In this document: positions 12,501 through 27,500 of the stretch, piece after piece
Position numbering within the stretch: the stretch's first letter is position 1
How the letters are laid out: each line of letters starts with the position of its first letter
NCBI GenBank assembly: GCA_963969495.1
Contig: OZ018320.1
Coordinates: 77,113,813 to 77,177,812 of the forward strand
DNA from: Ceratothoa steindachneri
Lineage: Eukaryota > Arthropoda > Malacostraca > Isopoda > Cymothoidae
Length of the DNA stretch: 64,000 bases
Reading direction: 5' to 3'
Program-made: the position numbers and the translations under genes
The notes under the pieces: model-generated
The model's input: only the letters and a program-made list of their open reading frames with translations
Database searches by the model: none
Told to the model about the DNA's origin: nothing

Positions 12501-15500
12501 ATAAGTTGTGCATGAATGGAGTTTTTTTGCTTTGGGCCTTCCAGCCAGAGATCAACTGACTAAGATGCTACAGCATAGAACTCATTACTATGAAGGAAAA
12601 ATGACTAGGTATGTGCTAAATTGGATGAAAAGGGGCCAGAAATGGTGGCTATTTTTATGACTTGGGTCTCATAGCTTTGCTTGCTGAATCATCACTATCA
12701 TTCTCAAATAGCTGCCAGTATGTGGTAATACCATAGGGAAGAAAGAAGCATGGTTAGAGAGAATCAGTGAAGCCCTCCTACCTCTCTGCCCCTTTGTCCA
12801 ATTTAGCACATAGCTACTCATTGTCCCTTTATAGTACTAAGGAGCTATGTGCTGTAGCATCCTATCCAATCAAAGTCCCTGCTAAAGAGCCTGGATTCTT
12901 CATGACACTAATCCACTCAAAAGATTCATGGGTCGATGGTTCATCCAAACTCATAAAAATCCAGGCATTCTCCCTTACACATCATCTTCCATGTATATTA
13001 TGTCTGATTGTTTTTTCTTACTACACTCTCTCTGTCCATCTTTCTTGAAGTTCCAACTTTCTTTCGCCATTTCATACCTATTATACATCTTTTGCTTCAA
13101 TTTTGGATCTTTTTATTTTTTTTAGCTATAAAACTGGCATCTATCATATGTACAGTTCATTTTTATGGTCTTTTTTTAAAAGCAATTTCTAAGCAAACAC
13201 CTGATTTACACACCTAATATCATACACTTCTGTTCTCACTCATCAGACTAATGCATGGAGTATTTTTAAACCAGCAACATTTTCACTTTTGCTGTTTATG
13301 TGTCTCCTTTGTATTCTACACACCAAGAAAATGCACCTTATCATCATAAACTAATTTCCCACCAATTGGGGTTGATGCACATCAATGTCCATTATTTATT
13401 GCCCTCACAAGAATAATGTTTTCAGTTACATGGCTTCCCATACTAACCGCCCATATCCACACTTAGTTGCCTTTTATGACACCATGCTGGAAGACCTTAA
13501 TTGGTATTCTTCCTGCCCCACCTATAAGTCTGATCCAATCATATATATATATTTTTTTATTTAATGTCATGCTTCCAAATGGAAGGGATTTTGACAGCTG
13601 TATCCCATCATCATAATATTTGATATTTCAGGCAGAATGTCTTTGTCAGAATTGAGCTCAATTCTTGATGTAAATGTAACCACTATTGAAAAGGTTGGAA
13701 ATAGTGTTGTGAGGGGCAACTCGGACATTCATCTCATCTTGGGAGATCTAGTCTCCGAGCAATACCTTGATATCATCGCAGAAGAAATCAATGACAAGCT
13801 TCAGCTTAGTGGATCCATTATGATTGGAGACATAGCAAAGACTTATGATTTGCCTATAGAATTTGTCTCTCAGGTAAGTTAACAGGGGATTTCTGCTATC
13901 CAATTTGTTTATGATTATAGTTTTTCAAACTGTTGTTTTTCCTCTGTAAATATCTGAATTTATCCATTCCTTTTAATTTGGTTTTATCTTTAGCAGTCGA
14001 CAGAGGCAAAAAAAAGAGGAAAAAGCTAGATAAATTTTAGTTTAGCCTCAATACTGTTCAAACTTTGACTTTAAGTCAATCTTTTATAAATACTGTTGTT
14101 CCCACACACCCTCTATTTAAGACAACTATACATTACAAGACCCTATGCATCAAATGATTTTTGTTTATAATGCCAAATCTCTCTATAATATGTGAATATT
14201 TCCCATATATAAATACCTATTTCCCTTTTTTGATACAAACAAGTTAAATTAGCACTATAACAACAATAAAGTAAACTTAATAAAAATAAAATCAAATTTA
14301 ATTACTCTAAAAATAAAATACTAGCCTACTTCCTCACTTCAATGCCTACCAATAAAAATGATGGATGATTGTTAGGAGGCATTGCAAAGTAGAATAAAGC
14401 CACTTCAAATGGCACATCAAAAAAGTCATCGGCATCATAAGACCCATGGCTCATTGATTAGCCATCTTGAAACTAATGGTTGGGAAAATAGATGATGACC
14501 TTGAAAGCTGAAGGGTCTTGCTACATTCTGAAAGAATATTCTAATTGGTAGCTGATGTCTCTCTTTAAATCCCGGTTTTCCTCTACAGCACCCTCGTGTC
14601 TGCCCGGCCTCGGTGCTACCTACAGTCTGAAACAAGATTTAAATTTGGAGATTTTTTTTCATCTTAGACTTCTCTATTTTACCCTTCATTCAACACACTC
14701 ACCTTCAACCCTTCTCAGTTATGTGCAAGACCCTTCTCACCTATTTTCTTGGCCAACAGTTAATTTTTCAGGCTGATGCCAACCAGCCTTCATCCACTCA
14801 ACCTCTTTGTGCCTAGCAGCTTAGCATATTTGGGAAGGGTTTCTCCCCCTTCCCCTCTTTAGCCTGGTGGTGGTTTTTAATATGCTTTCATATCACCATT
14901 TCCACTTCTACTACTCCATCTTTCTTTTCTATCGCTATACCTCTCAAGGAGGTATCAGCTGTTACATGGAAACCATGCTGCAGCTGGCATCTAAAAAATT
15001 GTGTGGCTTTGGCATTAATCCCTGTAGATGGATCTGTAGATCTATAATATAGATACATTTTCCTTCCTCTATCTTCACCACTTTCTTTACAGATCTCTTC
15101 ATACAAACCTTCGTTAGTTTTTTCTTTAATATTTGAGCCCCCGTCCCCAACCTCTAGATCACCAAACGCTTTCTGAATTGTCTGCATTACTTTATTCCAT
15201 GATACACACACACGAGGATTATATTCCATCCCATTGTCTTTTAATAACTGCAGAATTTATAACGCTTCTCCTATGTCAATGTCCACACTAATGGTTGCAT
15301 AACATTGGCTTTTTTTTTCTGTCAACAATGTCACCAGTTCCAAATCTTGGGGCTGTAATTCCTCTTGATGTTCTTTAAGGTGTTCCTCGCCTTCTTCAGG
15401 CATATCAATGAAACCATCTCCACCAACTTCGTTTGTTGTGGCGATGATTCTTCTGAATTCATCATCTCTGCCCCAGCAAGCGGGTCCCTTGTCACACCCG

Positions 15501-18500
15501 TTACTTGGAGTGGCGCACTCTCCTTGCCACAGTGCTCCCAGAGGTCTCAAACTAGATTGAAACTAGCTGGGTTTTATTCCTTCTAGACAATTCCATTTTC
15601 CTCTATTTTTGCTGGCTAGTCACTGACTTAGTCATCGTCCAATGATCTTTGGTCAGGGATGGGATGAAGGGGATCAGCCTTCTTGGCTTTCATGGTTTTT
15701 AAAATGCTTGCACTCCTCTAACCCATCTACTGCCATCTTATTTACTATCCTTTTATGCTTAAGTCACGGTAGGGTGCTGTGTTGCAGAAGGATTAGCTAC
15801 CAGGTTCAAAAAGGTGGTCCTTACTGGTGGGCAGCTATGTCAACTGGCGCCCTATTCACCTGTTGTGGATAGGGCTTCCAAGGTGGGTGTTTAGCATTTG
15901 CATCCTGTTTGAAAACTGGTCTTCATGTCCCCACCACCAATAAATGATTTAGCAGGTGATGACTCAAGCTAATAAGATATCGCATTAAGGGGTTTCCCTT
16001 TCACCAGAACCATGTGGTAAAGACACTTCCTTTTTATCACCCCTTCCTCTCTGGGAGCCATCCCTAAACAGCTCCCTATTAAGCACATAATTAAACCCTA
16101 CATAGAAAAAAAGGGCACAAGAAGGTTCTTGCACATCTAAAATAAACCATAGTGGATCCTCTGAGAGGGACACCAGGTGGCAGACCCATCGGGGTCTTGT
16201 TTCAATATTTATAACCCACACTGGTAAACTGACCTAGTGGGCAACCCCCCTCCCCCGAAGGTTGTTGTGAGTACATCTTCAGGAACTCATAAAGCTGTCC
16301 CTCAAAAGGACAGCACCAACGAAACTTTGGTGGTCACAGTCCCCCACCACTCGCACCATTTTCATACTTTTTTTTTTTTTAGAGGCACTACTTCTAGTAG
16401 GACCCATATTGCATCCTTAGGTTCTCTTGTACCCAGGCCATGGACATTATTCTGTGATGTTCAGCACTTAAGGTGCTGATAGGGCTACTGTCTTGCTTTT
16501 CTACTCATATTATGTTTGTTTGAAGCTTGACTCCAGATACAAGTTTTACGCATCCTAGCCGGAGTGTGAATTGACAAAGGTGACCTCGATTCACCACGTG
16601 TCCACCTGGCGACCAGTGCTTTCCGCAGGTAGTCTATTGAGAGTGCGATTATGCTTGTTGGGGAGATTCTGCTAGCTCTGTGCCATGGACAGTGCATTAT
16701 GCCCTTATACACAGAAGTTGGGTATCTCCATCAGTTGTCAATTGCTCTCATTACATCCCGCAGACGATCTCGATAGTACTTATGCTGCCGAGAGACGCCC
16801 GTCTTACTGTAAGTCCTTCAGCTTTAGGGCTAGGCAACTTATTCGCGAGCTTCGCTGGCATCTCTGGTTCTTCCCAAGATGCAGCCTTGGAGGGTACCAA
16901 CCACCTTTTGTCTATTTGGAGTATTGTGTTCAACTTTTTGGAACATACTTCCTGCCATGCTAGATCCATGCTAATGTACACGAATGGCTCTAATTCTGAA
17001 GAAAGGAGTACCTTATACGCCATATTCCTTGTTTTTGATTTGACTGGGACTCTGCTCTACCAGGTGTTTTGTCCACATGGATGGGCGAGCAATGCACCAC
17101 TCAGTATAGGAGATAACACCTCGTGCCAGTTAAGAAATCAGATTCTGATCTTTAGCAATGTCGTGATTATCTTATACTGGGTGCCTGCACATGTAGGAAA
17201 TGCTAGAAATGAGTGCCCCAAAGCTTTTGAGGATAAGGCAACCAGACCACCATGTTGCTCTTCCTCACATTGACTACATAGCAGGGATCAGGTTACCCAT
17301 ACAAGCTTCTGGCAAAGAAGATAGGAGACGGGTGACAAGAACTTAAGGCTGCGCGCCAATGCTCCAGCAGATTCAGATACCTTTCTGTTGTCTTGGGATT
17401 GGGTGCATTCATGGGGAACATCATCATTTGATGTAGCGATCCCCTGCAACTTAAAACGATGACTGCATGTTCTCCGAGACGTTTGGACACATTCTTGTTG
17501 AATCTCCCAGTCTGCGTGATTTTCTGGCATGCGAAGCTTAACTACAGATGCAGGTTTTATGGATCCGCATTCGAGTGTGTATTGCGGAAGGTGAACTCGA
17601 CCACCACACCGGTCTCTGCAACTTGCTCTGCACCATACACACTTGTAACCGCGAGCCCAGCGCCTATCTCATTCGATAACGGCTCTCACTGCATCCGCAG
17701 CTGATCTCGACCGTGCCTAATGCTGCCGACCGAAAGACACCAGCATATCTTAAAGCTTTTGGGTTTAGGACTAAGAAACTCCTTTGAAAGTTTGGTGTAG
17801 CTCTCTGCCCAGGACGGCAACCTAGACGGTATCACCTTGACTATTTGTCATCACGCCTCTGCTTCTAAAGCTTCCACAGCGATGGGAGTATTGAATTTGG
17901 CCGTTTTGAAGTGCATATTGTATCACGCTTGATCCATCCCAGTGTACATGGATAGCTCCAAATCCCAGCATGGAGCGTCTTCTACGTTATATCCCCCCCT
18001 GTTGTAAGTCACTGGGGCACTGCCAGGCGCTGCGTCTGTCTTCACGGCCTAGTTGGTTACAATGCACCGCTCAGTGCGGGAGATAACGCATCGTGCCCTG
18101 TTCGGAGTTCGGATTGTGATTTATAGCGACTCACAAAGCACCCTGAGTGCTCTCGGGGCATTGGAATCTCCTCATCCCTTTGTTCGCGATATCCGTGACG
18201 TCACGGTTTTGGCGAGATTATCTTTTGCTGGGTTCCTGGACATGTAGGAATTGCGGGGAATGAGGGCGCCAAAGAGTCCGCGACGACTGGGCGACCAGAT
18301 CAGCGTTTCGCTCTTCCTCACACCGATTACATGGCAGGAATAGGGGCAGCTCTCCGGGCTGCTTGGCAAAGAACATGGGAGACGGTCGAGGGGAACTTAT
18401 CGTTACGTGCCATTGCGCCGCGACTGTTCCCATGGACTTTGTCCTTTTTTATCATTGCTATTTACATAGGTATTTGTTTTTTTAATATTGCCCAGTAGTA

Positions 18501-21500
18501 GGCTGTGGTGAGTAGAGCGACTTTTGCCCTAGTAGGCAGTCGCCAGATGGGTTCCTAAAATAAAAAAAAATAATAATAAAGTCGTGTGCTATTGCGTCGT
18601 GATTGTTCCCATGGACCTACCTGCAAAGGCCGCGACGACTCGGGTCCCTTTGACTGTTCGGCACATTCGTGTTGAATGTCCCAGTCTTGGTGGTCTTCGC
18701 GCACGCTACCTGTGCCGGTACCGGGGCGAGCGGGATCGCTCCCGTTTGTCCCTTGTACTCAGAACGAGTGTGTGCACACATACTTCTAGACTGTTTGACT
18801 CGGCCTTTTGATTACCTTTTTTCTTCACGTTCTATGTATGTTGGGTGCCGGGGGAAGGCTGGTATCCCTCCGACGCTGGAGCATGCTAGTTTTTTGGATG
18901 GTTATTTTTAACTGAGTTGGTTGTGAGTAGTTGTTTTTTTATCGAAATAGTATAATCTTAGGCTAAAGCCTTTTCTTTCAGGGACTTGTGTCCTCTGTGG
19001 CAATCACCAGATGGGCACTAAAAAAAAAAATCCAACAATTTCCTTTTCACATTTAAAAATTTAGCTTAATGCATGAGATAATACATAATTGTGGTCCCTT
19101 TATTTTAGATAATAAACCGGCGTTTGGGCAAGATTGTGAAAGGGGAAAAAAATGAATTGGATCCAGACACCATTTTTACACAATCCTTCATCGCCCGGCA
19201 CCGCCACCAAATTCTGGGAAGCCTCCGAGCTATCACACAACCGACCTTGGTTTCAAGCATCATTTCCCGGTTCCAATTTCAGCAAAACCTTTTTTTCAGT
19301 GAGTTTCTTGTTTCCGTTATAATTTTCATGTTAATTTTTATAGGTTCCCTCACATAAGTGAACAGATACATGCATAAAAGCTTCTCCCTACTCTGGATAA
19401 TTTGGTGGCTGTCATTACTCCACTTAGTAGATCGCCACCAACCAGACGCAAATTGGTCATTGCTAATCTCTCCCCCCCTCTTGTAGCACCAGAGAAGCAC
19501 CATGATCCTGAAAATAATAAAAAAACTAGTTCATGGGGCAAATCTTAAGCCTTTTTTACTTTTGTATCCGGGACCATACATGTGTATGTCACTACAAATA
19601 CTTACACCCAAGTATAAGTTTGGAGGATAGATTGTGTCTGCCTTCCTAACTTACATGGTCCTTTTGTCGTTATTTATTGTTTTTTTTCATGCGAGGTATT
19701 CAAGTGTACCTTCCTACCCCTGTCTCCCTCTTGGGGCCAATTTTTATTACTCCTACAAAGTTTATTACTACCGATCCCTTTCACTACAACTGACCTTTCT
19801 ATGCTCTTGCAATTTTTATTCTATCTTCTCCCCACTCTATTTTTAACCTAGTTAGTGACCCCCCACCCCCAGTTTCCTTGAGTTTTGTTTAATCTGTTGA
19901 TCTCATTCATCCTGGCAGATATCTCCAATAACTATATCGCATCCCAGCAAGTGGCTGGCTCTTTTTCTGGCTCAAAATCAGCCTTGCAGTCGGTTTACAT
20001 CCCGGCAATTTACACGAAGGCAAAGTACGAATGGATTCAAAACTTCCTTAAACAGAATGGTTACTTGGGTAAGGATACCTCTACTGGGCTTGAATTCTAG
20101 AAAAGGTAGAATAGTTTTAGAGTTTTGCCTTCATTTTCAGTGAGGCTTTACTCAATTTCCTTACCCAGGGTTGATTATGGTCTAAATGCTCAATAACTGC
20201 CCCATCTTTGACTATTAATTGTAGTACCTGAGAGCTAATGAGGCTCTGTGATCACTTGTCACTGGCAAGCCTGAGTCTTCCCTGTTTTGCATGAGGACTA
20301 TCATAAACATTCATCATTTACCAAATACTGACTGGAAAATACCAAAATATACTCAGATTCCTATTGTTTGGGTGTATTTTTTTTATCTAGTTCTCTTAGT
20401 ATTATTGATTACTAGTAGCTACAGTAGTATTTATTGACATTAGAATAATACTGTTCCCTTGGCTCTTTGCCTTTATGAATATAGTACTGAGATAAATCCA
20501 CATAGAAATTAGGCAAAGGTGGGTGAGATTGGTGAGGAACGGTGTGACAGGGGTTCTATGTTAGTATATGTTGATGACCTGGTGTTGGTGGCTGATGTAG
20601 CGTCCCCTACATCTTAATGTGACGAGTGTGTGGTCCCCCAGACTTCGGCACATTCTTGTTGAGTGCCCCATTCTGGGAGATCTTGGTCCACTTTACCTAC
20701 CCCTGTATCGGGACGAGCGGGGGATGAAGATGGAGTGGTAAGAGGAGTAGTTCGCCAACCTCCGATTTTCTAACTATCTGGGATGTGACGTGAATGATAG
20801 TGATATGAATTAAGCAGATTATGACCACAATGCTTCTGATGGGTGAAACGTTTCAAGGGCAATTAACAGGTTAGTGAATGCTGAGGATTTGAGGGAAGAA
20901 TCAGGCTGGGTGCTTGATAGTACATGGCTCGAAACCCCATCCCTTTTCAATGGGTATAATAAATTTTATTTAATATAAGAAAATGAGTCTTCAAAAGGCT
21001 ATACGAGGCAGCTCCTGTGAAAACTTGGTACATTTCCTTCCAATTTACTCATTGGATCACTTGACCTTCCTTTCGAGCTAAACCACAAGGCTTTGCTCCT
21101 ATGTAAGACTACTTGAGACACCCATTCATATTAGTGACTTAGAGCGCACTGGGTGCCTTCGATGCATGGGAATTTCCGCACCCCTTGGTTTGCAGTATCT
21201 GACTCCCGCTCCTGCAGGCCTGGGGGATGTTGAGATTGTATTCTGCTGAGTTTCTGGCCATGTGAGGAGTGACAGAAATGAGCGCACTGATGAAAGTGCC
21301 GAACACTGCACTGACTGTATCACGGCTTTTCTCTCCGCCACCCTTCTACATTGTAGGCATCAGGTTAGCCCTCCCTTGCTAAAAAGCCCCATCTTTTAGC
21401 TCGTCAACACACTACATGGTAAGAATCAGTTCAGCCCATCTCCTTGCCTGGCAAAGAAGATGGGAAACGGTCGCCGAATCTAATTTGCGCGACATTGCGC

Positions 21501-24500
21501 TGCGACCCTTCGTGTTGACTTACCCCCAATGCCTCTCTGAATCGGGAACACTGGCGGAACACACCGCCATTTGATGGAGGGTTTTCCTGTAACTTCTGCC
21601 TTGTCCTTCAGACTGTTCGATACATTCTTGCTGAATATCCCAGTCTGTGTGATCTTCCCGCACATTAGTGGCCCCGGTCCAGCTATTATACTTCAGGTTG
21701 TTCTAGTGTGAAGGGGTGAGCAGAAGATTATGTCAGGGGAGGTGCTATTTTTGATGTTCTGGGGAGGTCATCTGGTTGGTTGTGTGGTATTGTTTAGAAT
21801 AGTTAGTGTGTGGAGCTAGTCTAGAATGTGTGTGCCTCTGTTGTCAGCTTGTTGGGTGATGTACATTAAAATGGCTACAGATTAATAAGTTTGGAAATTG
21901 TGTGAGTTGTTTTAAACTGCAGAGGTTGGGGTGTCCATTTGTGGCATCAATTGTATTTTATGGAACCCTGACACATGTTTATGTTGTTTGGTCATGGGGT
22001 GCATGTGTAAATGGGGGGATTAGAGTTCGCTTTGATGTCCCCATCAAGTAGGAGGAGATTAGGGGTAGTTAGTTCACCCACACTCTTTGGGAAAAAGGTT
22101 TGGGGAGTATGTGAAGAGGGGGAGATGGATAAGTGGGTTGGGGCCGAATTTGGACCCAGTCCGAGGACCAGGGGACGCTCCGGGGGTCAAGGCGAGGAGT
22201 AGTGATGTCGTTCACCTTCGATTTTATGGTTCTCGGCGACAGTCCCACCTCGTGAAGGCGACATCTCCAAGGAGCTAGCTAGTAATATAAAAAGATAAAA
22301 ATGAATGGTAGAATTGACCATTTTTAGATGAGCCTTTGTTTTTCAGGCAAAATCCTCTCGTTTGTTTCCACATGGAAGCACCTTTAAAATAATTATAGTA
22401 ATACTCGTGATTCCAATTTATTATCACATTCTTGATACTAAGTTTTGCTTTACATGCGGCGCATCACATCTTTTTCCCTAGAATTCGAAGCCTTGAGTCG
22501 CCTTGAGATCACCGATGCTAAAGATTATTTGAAGCGATGTTTCCCGGATGAGCATCTGACGTTCGTGAGTGGAGCGTGTGTCCAACAGGTGTTCATCGAT
22601 CAGCTGGACGCGAACTTGGATGATGCTCTAGTTCATGGAGGGCTTATTGATGTCTCTGTGAGTATTCAGCGCCCTTTGTTTCTATTTAAGGGATTTGAAA
22701 GGGTTGGCGATCAGCTCTCATTGAATCGGGTTCTGGAGGATTACATACTCTACTATCTAAAAAAAAGCAAATTTAAAATAGATGATTTCCTCTATTTTTA
22801 ATTTGGCTCAAATTCAATACTACTCAGATTATGGTGGAACTTGTGCTCTAATTTGGCTATCTCAGTGACCCATGATTGAATTGCTTGATATAAATGTTAT
22901 TGGTCCCCTCTGCTGTTTTCCTTGGCCATCATTAAATATTGGCTTAATATTTTTGCTCATAAATTTGTTTTATATTTTCTTGGTTTCATCTCCGCTACTT
23001 TAATATAAGTAAAATCCTTATTTCAGCCATTCCTGCCTTCTTCATTCTCGGGCAAAGTTTGCACGGAACTGCTTCAGTTGGCCTTAAACTCTCGCCAAGC
23101 TAGCGCTGTCGCAGCTGGCTGCACAAATGAGTCGTCTAAGTGCACCATCTTCCTTGGCTCAGTCGTGGTCAGCGACAAGCTCTTAACAAGGATTAAATTG
23201 CGGTTGGAGCAGCTTATGCCAAAAAAGGCGATGGAGGTCGTGGCGAGAGGCGCCTTCAAACATGAGTTGTCAGGTGGCAAAGGTAGAACTCAAGGCTTGG
23301 AGGAGTCATCAAAGAACAAGAAAGATGATCGGCGCAAGAAGGCAGCGGGCGGCAAGTCTGGTGGAGGTACCCAAGGACGCGAAACGAAGACAAAGTCAAC
23401 CAAATCCAAGCACCGAGGACGCAAAGCTCGGCAACAAGCTTCCGATTCAGAGGAGGAGGATGTAGGAGACAATTCAAATAAATTAGATAACCTGGAGTTT
23501 CTGTCAGTGGAAGAACTTGAAGAAGAGTTGCTTAAAGAGCCGGAATTCACTGATTGCCTTGAAGAGCTACTCACCGAGGTAGCGAATCACTTATATCTTC
23601 CGTTGGCAAAGAAATTTATGGAGGTGGCTCGAAACACTTTTTTGGCTACATTATCTGGTGGAACAGATTCCCGGAAAAAATCACACCAACAACTGCAGGA
23701 AAAGATTCTCACACTGCTAACGACCGTCAGGCTTGCTGAACGAGGGCTCAAGGTGAGTTTCTCCTTTGAAAATGCTTTTTTTGTTTTATCTATTTTGGAA
23801 GTTAGTGGTGCCTTTATTTCTTACTGTTCTCTAACGGTTTTGAAATGCATCACACTCATTTCCCAGCTATGTAGATTTTTCATCTTTGCTTTTCCAAAAG
23901 GTACTAAAATAGATGAAACCTTAAAATAAGATTGTTGATCACTTTAAAGCTCATGCTCGAACACTGCCTCTTGGCATCCATAAATGCTCTTGAATGAAAA
24001 AAAAACAATAGAAGAGCTAGGTGGAGGTTGAATTCCTAACCAGATCTAAATTCACTGAATGATTTTATTTGATTATTATGCACGAATGGGTTTCAATCTC
24101 AGAATCTCTACTCAGTAAATTCATTGATGTATTTACATTTAATTGCCTATGATCTACATACGAGACCCTGATGTTTTAATCCCCAACCACAGGACTGATA
24201 AGTAGATATAATGTGAATATCAGAAAGTTGTGCTAACACTTTGAATGTAATTAATAGCTGTCAGAGGTATGAGTGGAGATTTCTAGGTATGGTTCAAGGA
24301 ATATGGCCTAGACATGGACCATATTACAGCTATTTATAAGTCCTGTTCTGTTTCCCAGTCTCCTCGATAAACATCGGAACGATTCTTTAAGTATGAATGG
24401 AGATATAGGTGCTAGGATGAGAAATGGAATTAATGGAAAACTCTTGGTAATCCTGAAAAGAATGAAAGTTGAGAGGATAATCGGTTTTTGTCCCTTGTAC

Positions 24501-27500
24501 TTGGGATGTGTTCGTGCATACAGACCTGTAGAGACTAACTTCTTGGGGGAGGCTGGCCTGCTTCATTTTATTTATCTCTTTGATGTTAGTTGCATGCTCT
24601 TGCGCCGTGGGATGGTAGGCCTCCCCTCGACGCTGGAGCATACTTCCTTTTTCTTGCATTTGTTTTGCTTCTTGTTCAGGTTTTCATTTTGTTTTAGGGT
24701 TTTTTGGGTTTAGTGTTTTATAATTTTTTTTATTTTTTTAATCTAGCCTAATATTAGGCTGCAAATTAATTATGGCGATTTGTGCCCTTAGAAGTAGTCG
24801 CAGATGGGTGCTATTAAAAAAAAAAAATTTAGTCTGGAGGTGAGATGGTGTTTTAATGGCATGACCTGTTTCATGGGCTATATGGGGGTTGTTAGGTGCA
24901 CCGTGGGTATCTCCTCCTGCCCATATCTTGATCGTGTGCCCTCCTGGTACCAATGCCTGCGTGAGCCTATGCAGCTATTTATCTTCCATACGCTTTCACT
25001 TTCACTCTAGCTTCACCACTTTTTTTACAGATCCTTGCACACTTTCCACGGAAGACGCCCTCATTGGCGTGTTTGTTTCATGGTGTTGGTGGTTTGTCAG
25101 AGTGCTGCAGGTGCAACCTGTTGCTAGGCAATGTGCTTTGTCTTCTGTAGTGTGGTGAGGTGAGTGGATGTGAGATTTAGCGCTCAGGTTGTGCTTGTTT
25201 GGGTGATGGACTTCTTGGATTGCCCCAAATGTGCTACATGTGAGTGCTCTGTGTGTTTATTTTTGTGTTTGCTGTTTTTTGTAGTAGGAAATTTAGACCC
25301 TTGTATATATTGTGGTTCTGTAGGCGTTTTAAGTGAAGTGGTATGTTTGTTAAAGTTATGCAAGGCTGTTTGTTGTATTCCCATTTGCGAGTTTTAAAAA
25401 GGGTGACTTAAGATTTTGAAGGTGAGATGGTCATTTGATTCTGTTCCAGCCACATTTCGAGTTTTGTAGACCACCAGCTGCTTGGGTGTTGTGCGAAAAT
25501 GGGGATGGCATCTGCATAGCTGTAGTGTGTGGGGGCAGGGGGATGGTATGGAGGAAAATGTTGAAGAGGGAAGCGGGAGAGTACATTTTCCTATGGGACT
25601 CCGTTCTGCAGGTGGTGTGTTCGTGATAGCTTGTCTGCTTCTGAGAAAATTGGCGAGTTATTTTTTATAGTAGAAGTCCTGTGGTATTTAGTATTTTGGT
25701 GATCTGGATGTGTCTGGTTACTGCATCGAAGAATTTGCTTATATCGATTATTACCATTATTGTCCTGAGTCAGTGGAGGTGAAGCCTTTTTGTATGAGTT
25801 GGGTAATGTTGGAAAGTTTAGTAGTTATTGAGTGTAATGGCTGGAAACTATGTTGGTAGGAATTTAGTAGTATGTGCGAGTTTATTTTCTTTATTACCAG
25901 ACATTCCCTGATATTAGATGGGGTGCAGAGTAGGGAAATTGGGCTGTTTGATGTAGGGTTAGTATGTGGTTTTTTAGGTTTGAGGTTTGGTATATGTAAG
26001 AAGATTTCCAGACATTTGAAATAGGTATAGGAGATAAAGTAGTTAAAAAATTTTGGGAGGATGCCTCTTGAACAAAGTGTTTTAGGTGGATGCTTGAGAT
26101 GTTGTCAGACCCAGAAGAAGGGGAGTTTGCATACTATATAACCTGGAATACCATAGTTTTGATTTTTTTTTTAATTCATTCCACTATGCTAAATATTCTA
26201 AGTTAAATGTTGTTTTTTTTTGGTGTGTGTGTGTGTGTTTTTGTTCTATAACGTTAATGACTTTTCCTCCCCACAGGAATTTGGGGTTGAGACTCAGACC
26301 CTGTTGTCCAAGTATCTGTTGCGGTCACTTTGCTCAGAGATTCTGGATGAGTTAGCTTTGTATCTGGTGGATGATTCGCAGATTAACCTCAAAGACACTA
26401 AGAAAATCTCTCCAGAAGTATGTAAAGCATTAAAGCTTAGCCTCTTCTTCTTTCTGACAGCCTGTGTTTTCTACCCTACTTTCTCACTTTCCCCACAACC
26501 TCTTCCACAACTTTCTCTGGTCAGCCTCCAATTCCACAGGGTAGATGCCGACCAGCTTCCTCTTACCCAACTATCCCGGATTGGGGCCGAGAGGGGAGGG
26601 GAGAACGTTCCTTCACCCCTGAGCTCCAGTCTGTTCATCCCCATCCACACCTTCCTCACTTCCCCTTTCTTTCGCCTTCCAATCTCTATCCATTTTACGC
26701 CAAGCCTAAGGTGGAGCAGCCATGCCGATGTGCTGTCAGACCACTAGGCGGAAGGAGGGTCCCCAACTGGCGGCAGCTGGCTCTGCCGTCCCCGTATTTC
26801 CCCTCGCAGAGCGGGCTACTGCGTGGGGTGATTAGCGTTTGCATCCCCTATTTATTACAGGGTCCCCATCCCCAATGATAAAATAAAAAAAATCTCCCTT
26901 ACCTTCCCCTCGACCATCGTCGGAGCTTCCCTCAAGCAGCTCCACTGAAAAAAAATGGAGGTCCCCCTCCCCCCACTGTGCTTTTGTAGGGGACCCTCCA
27001 AAACTTTTCAACCGGAGAGGAGGCTTACTCCTCTCCGTTGACTACCGGTGTAGGGGACACTCCCTCACCCCCTTTTCTGGAGGTGCCCTTGGGTGCCTCC
27101 CTCGTACCAGCGGCAGTCCCCCCTTTACTTTCTAAGGGAACTGCCAAGAAAGGCAGGCGGCCCATAATTGACCGCTCTCGGTGGGAGCGGAACGATAGGG
27201 CCAACCCCCTTAGGGGTAGGAGAGAAGACAGGGCCCATCGGCCTTTTCCCTCCAAAGACCTGCGGGCTCGAGTTATGAGCTTAGATGGGGTCACTGTACG
27301 TGCCCCCATCTATTCCCCGACAAAAGATTTATGACCAATGGGACCTTTGGGGGGCACACGGAGCCCCCCCCGTCCTCCCCTGAGATGGCCATGATCCCGC
27401 TCCCAGCATCAGACGGTAAGACCTTCCATGGGAACGAATCTGAGTCCGCCCCTGTGCAAGGTCCTCCTCAGATGGCTCGGATCTCCAAAGCAGTACAAGG

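Noticed and set aside
22658..22801. Open frame running past exon E
   Set aside because: Family similarity stops exactly at the GTGAGT donor and resumes in exon F with correct phase.
23753..23929. Open frame running past exon F
   Set aside because: The donor GTGAGT and the exact continuation of the family sequence in exon G show it is intron.
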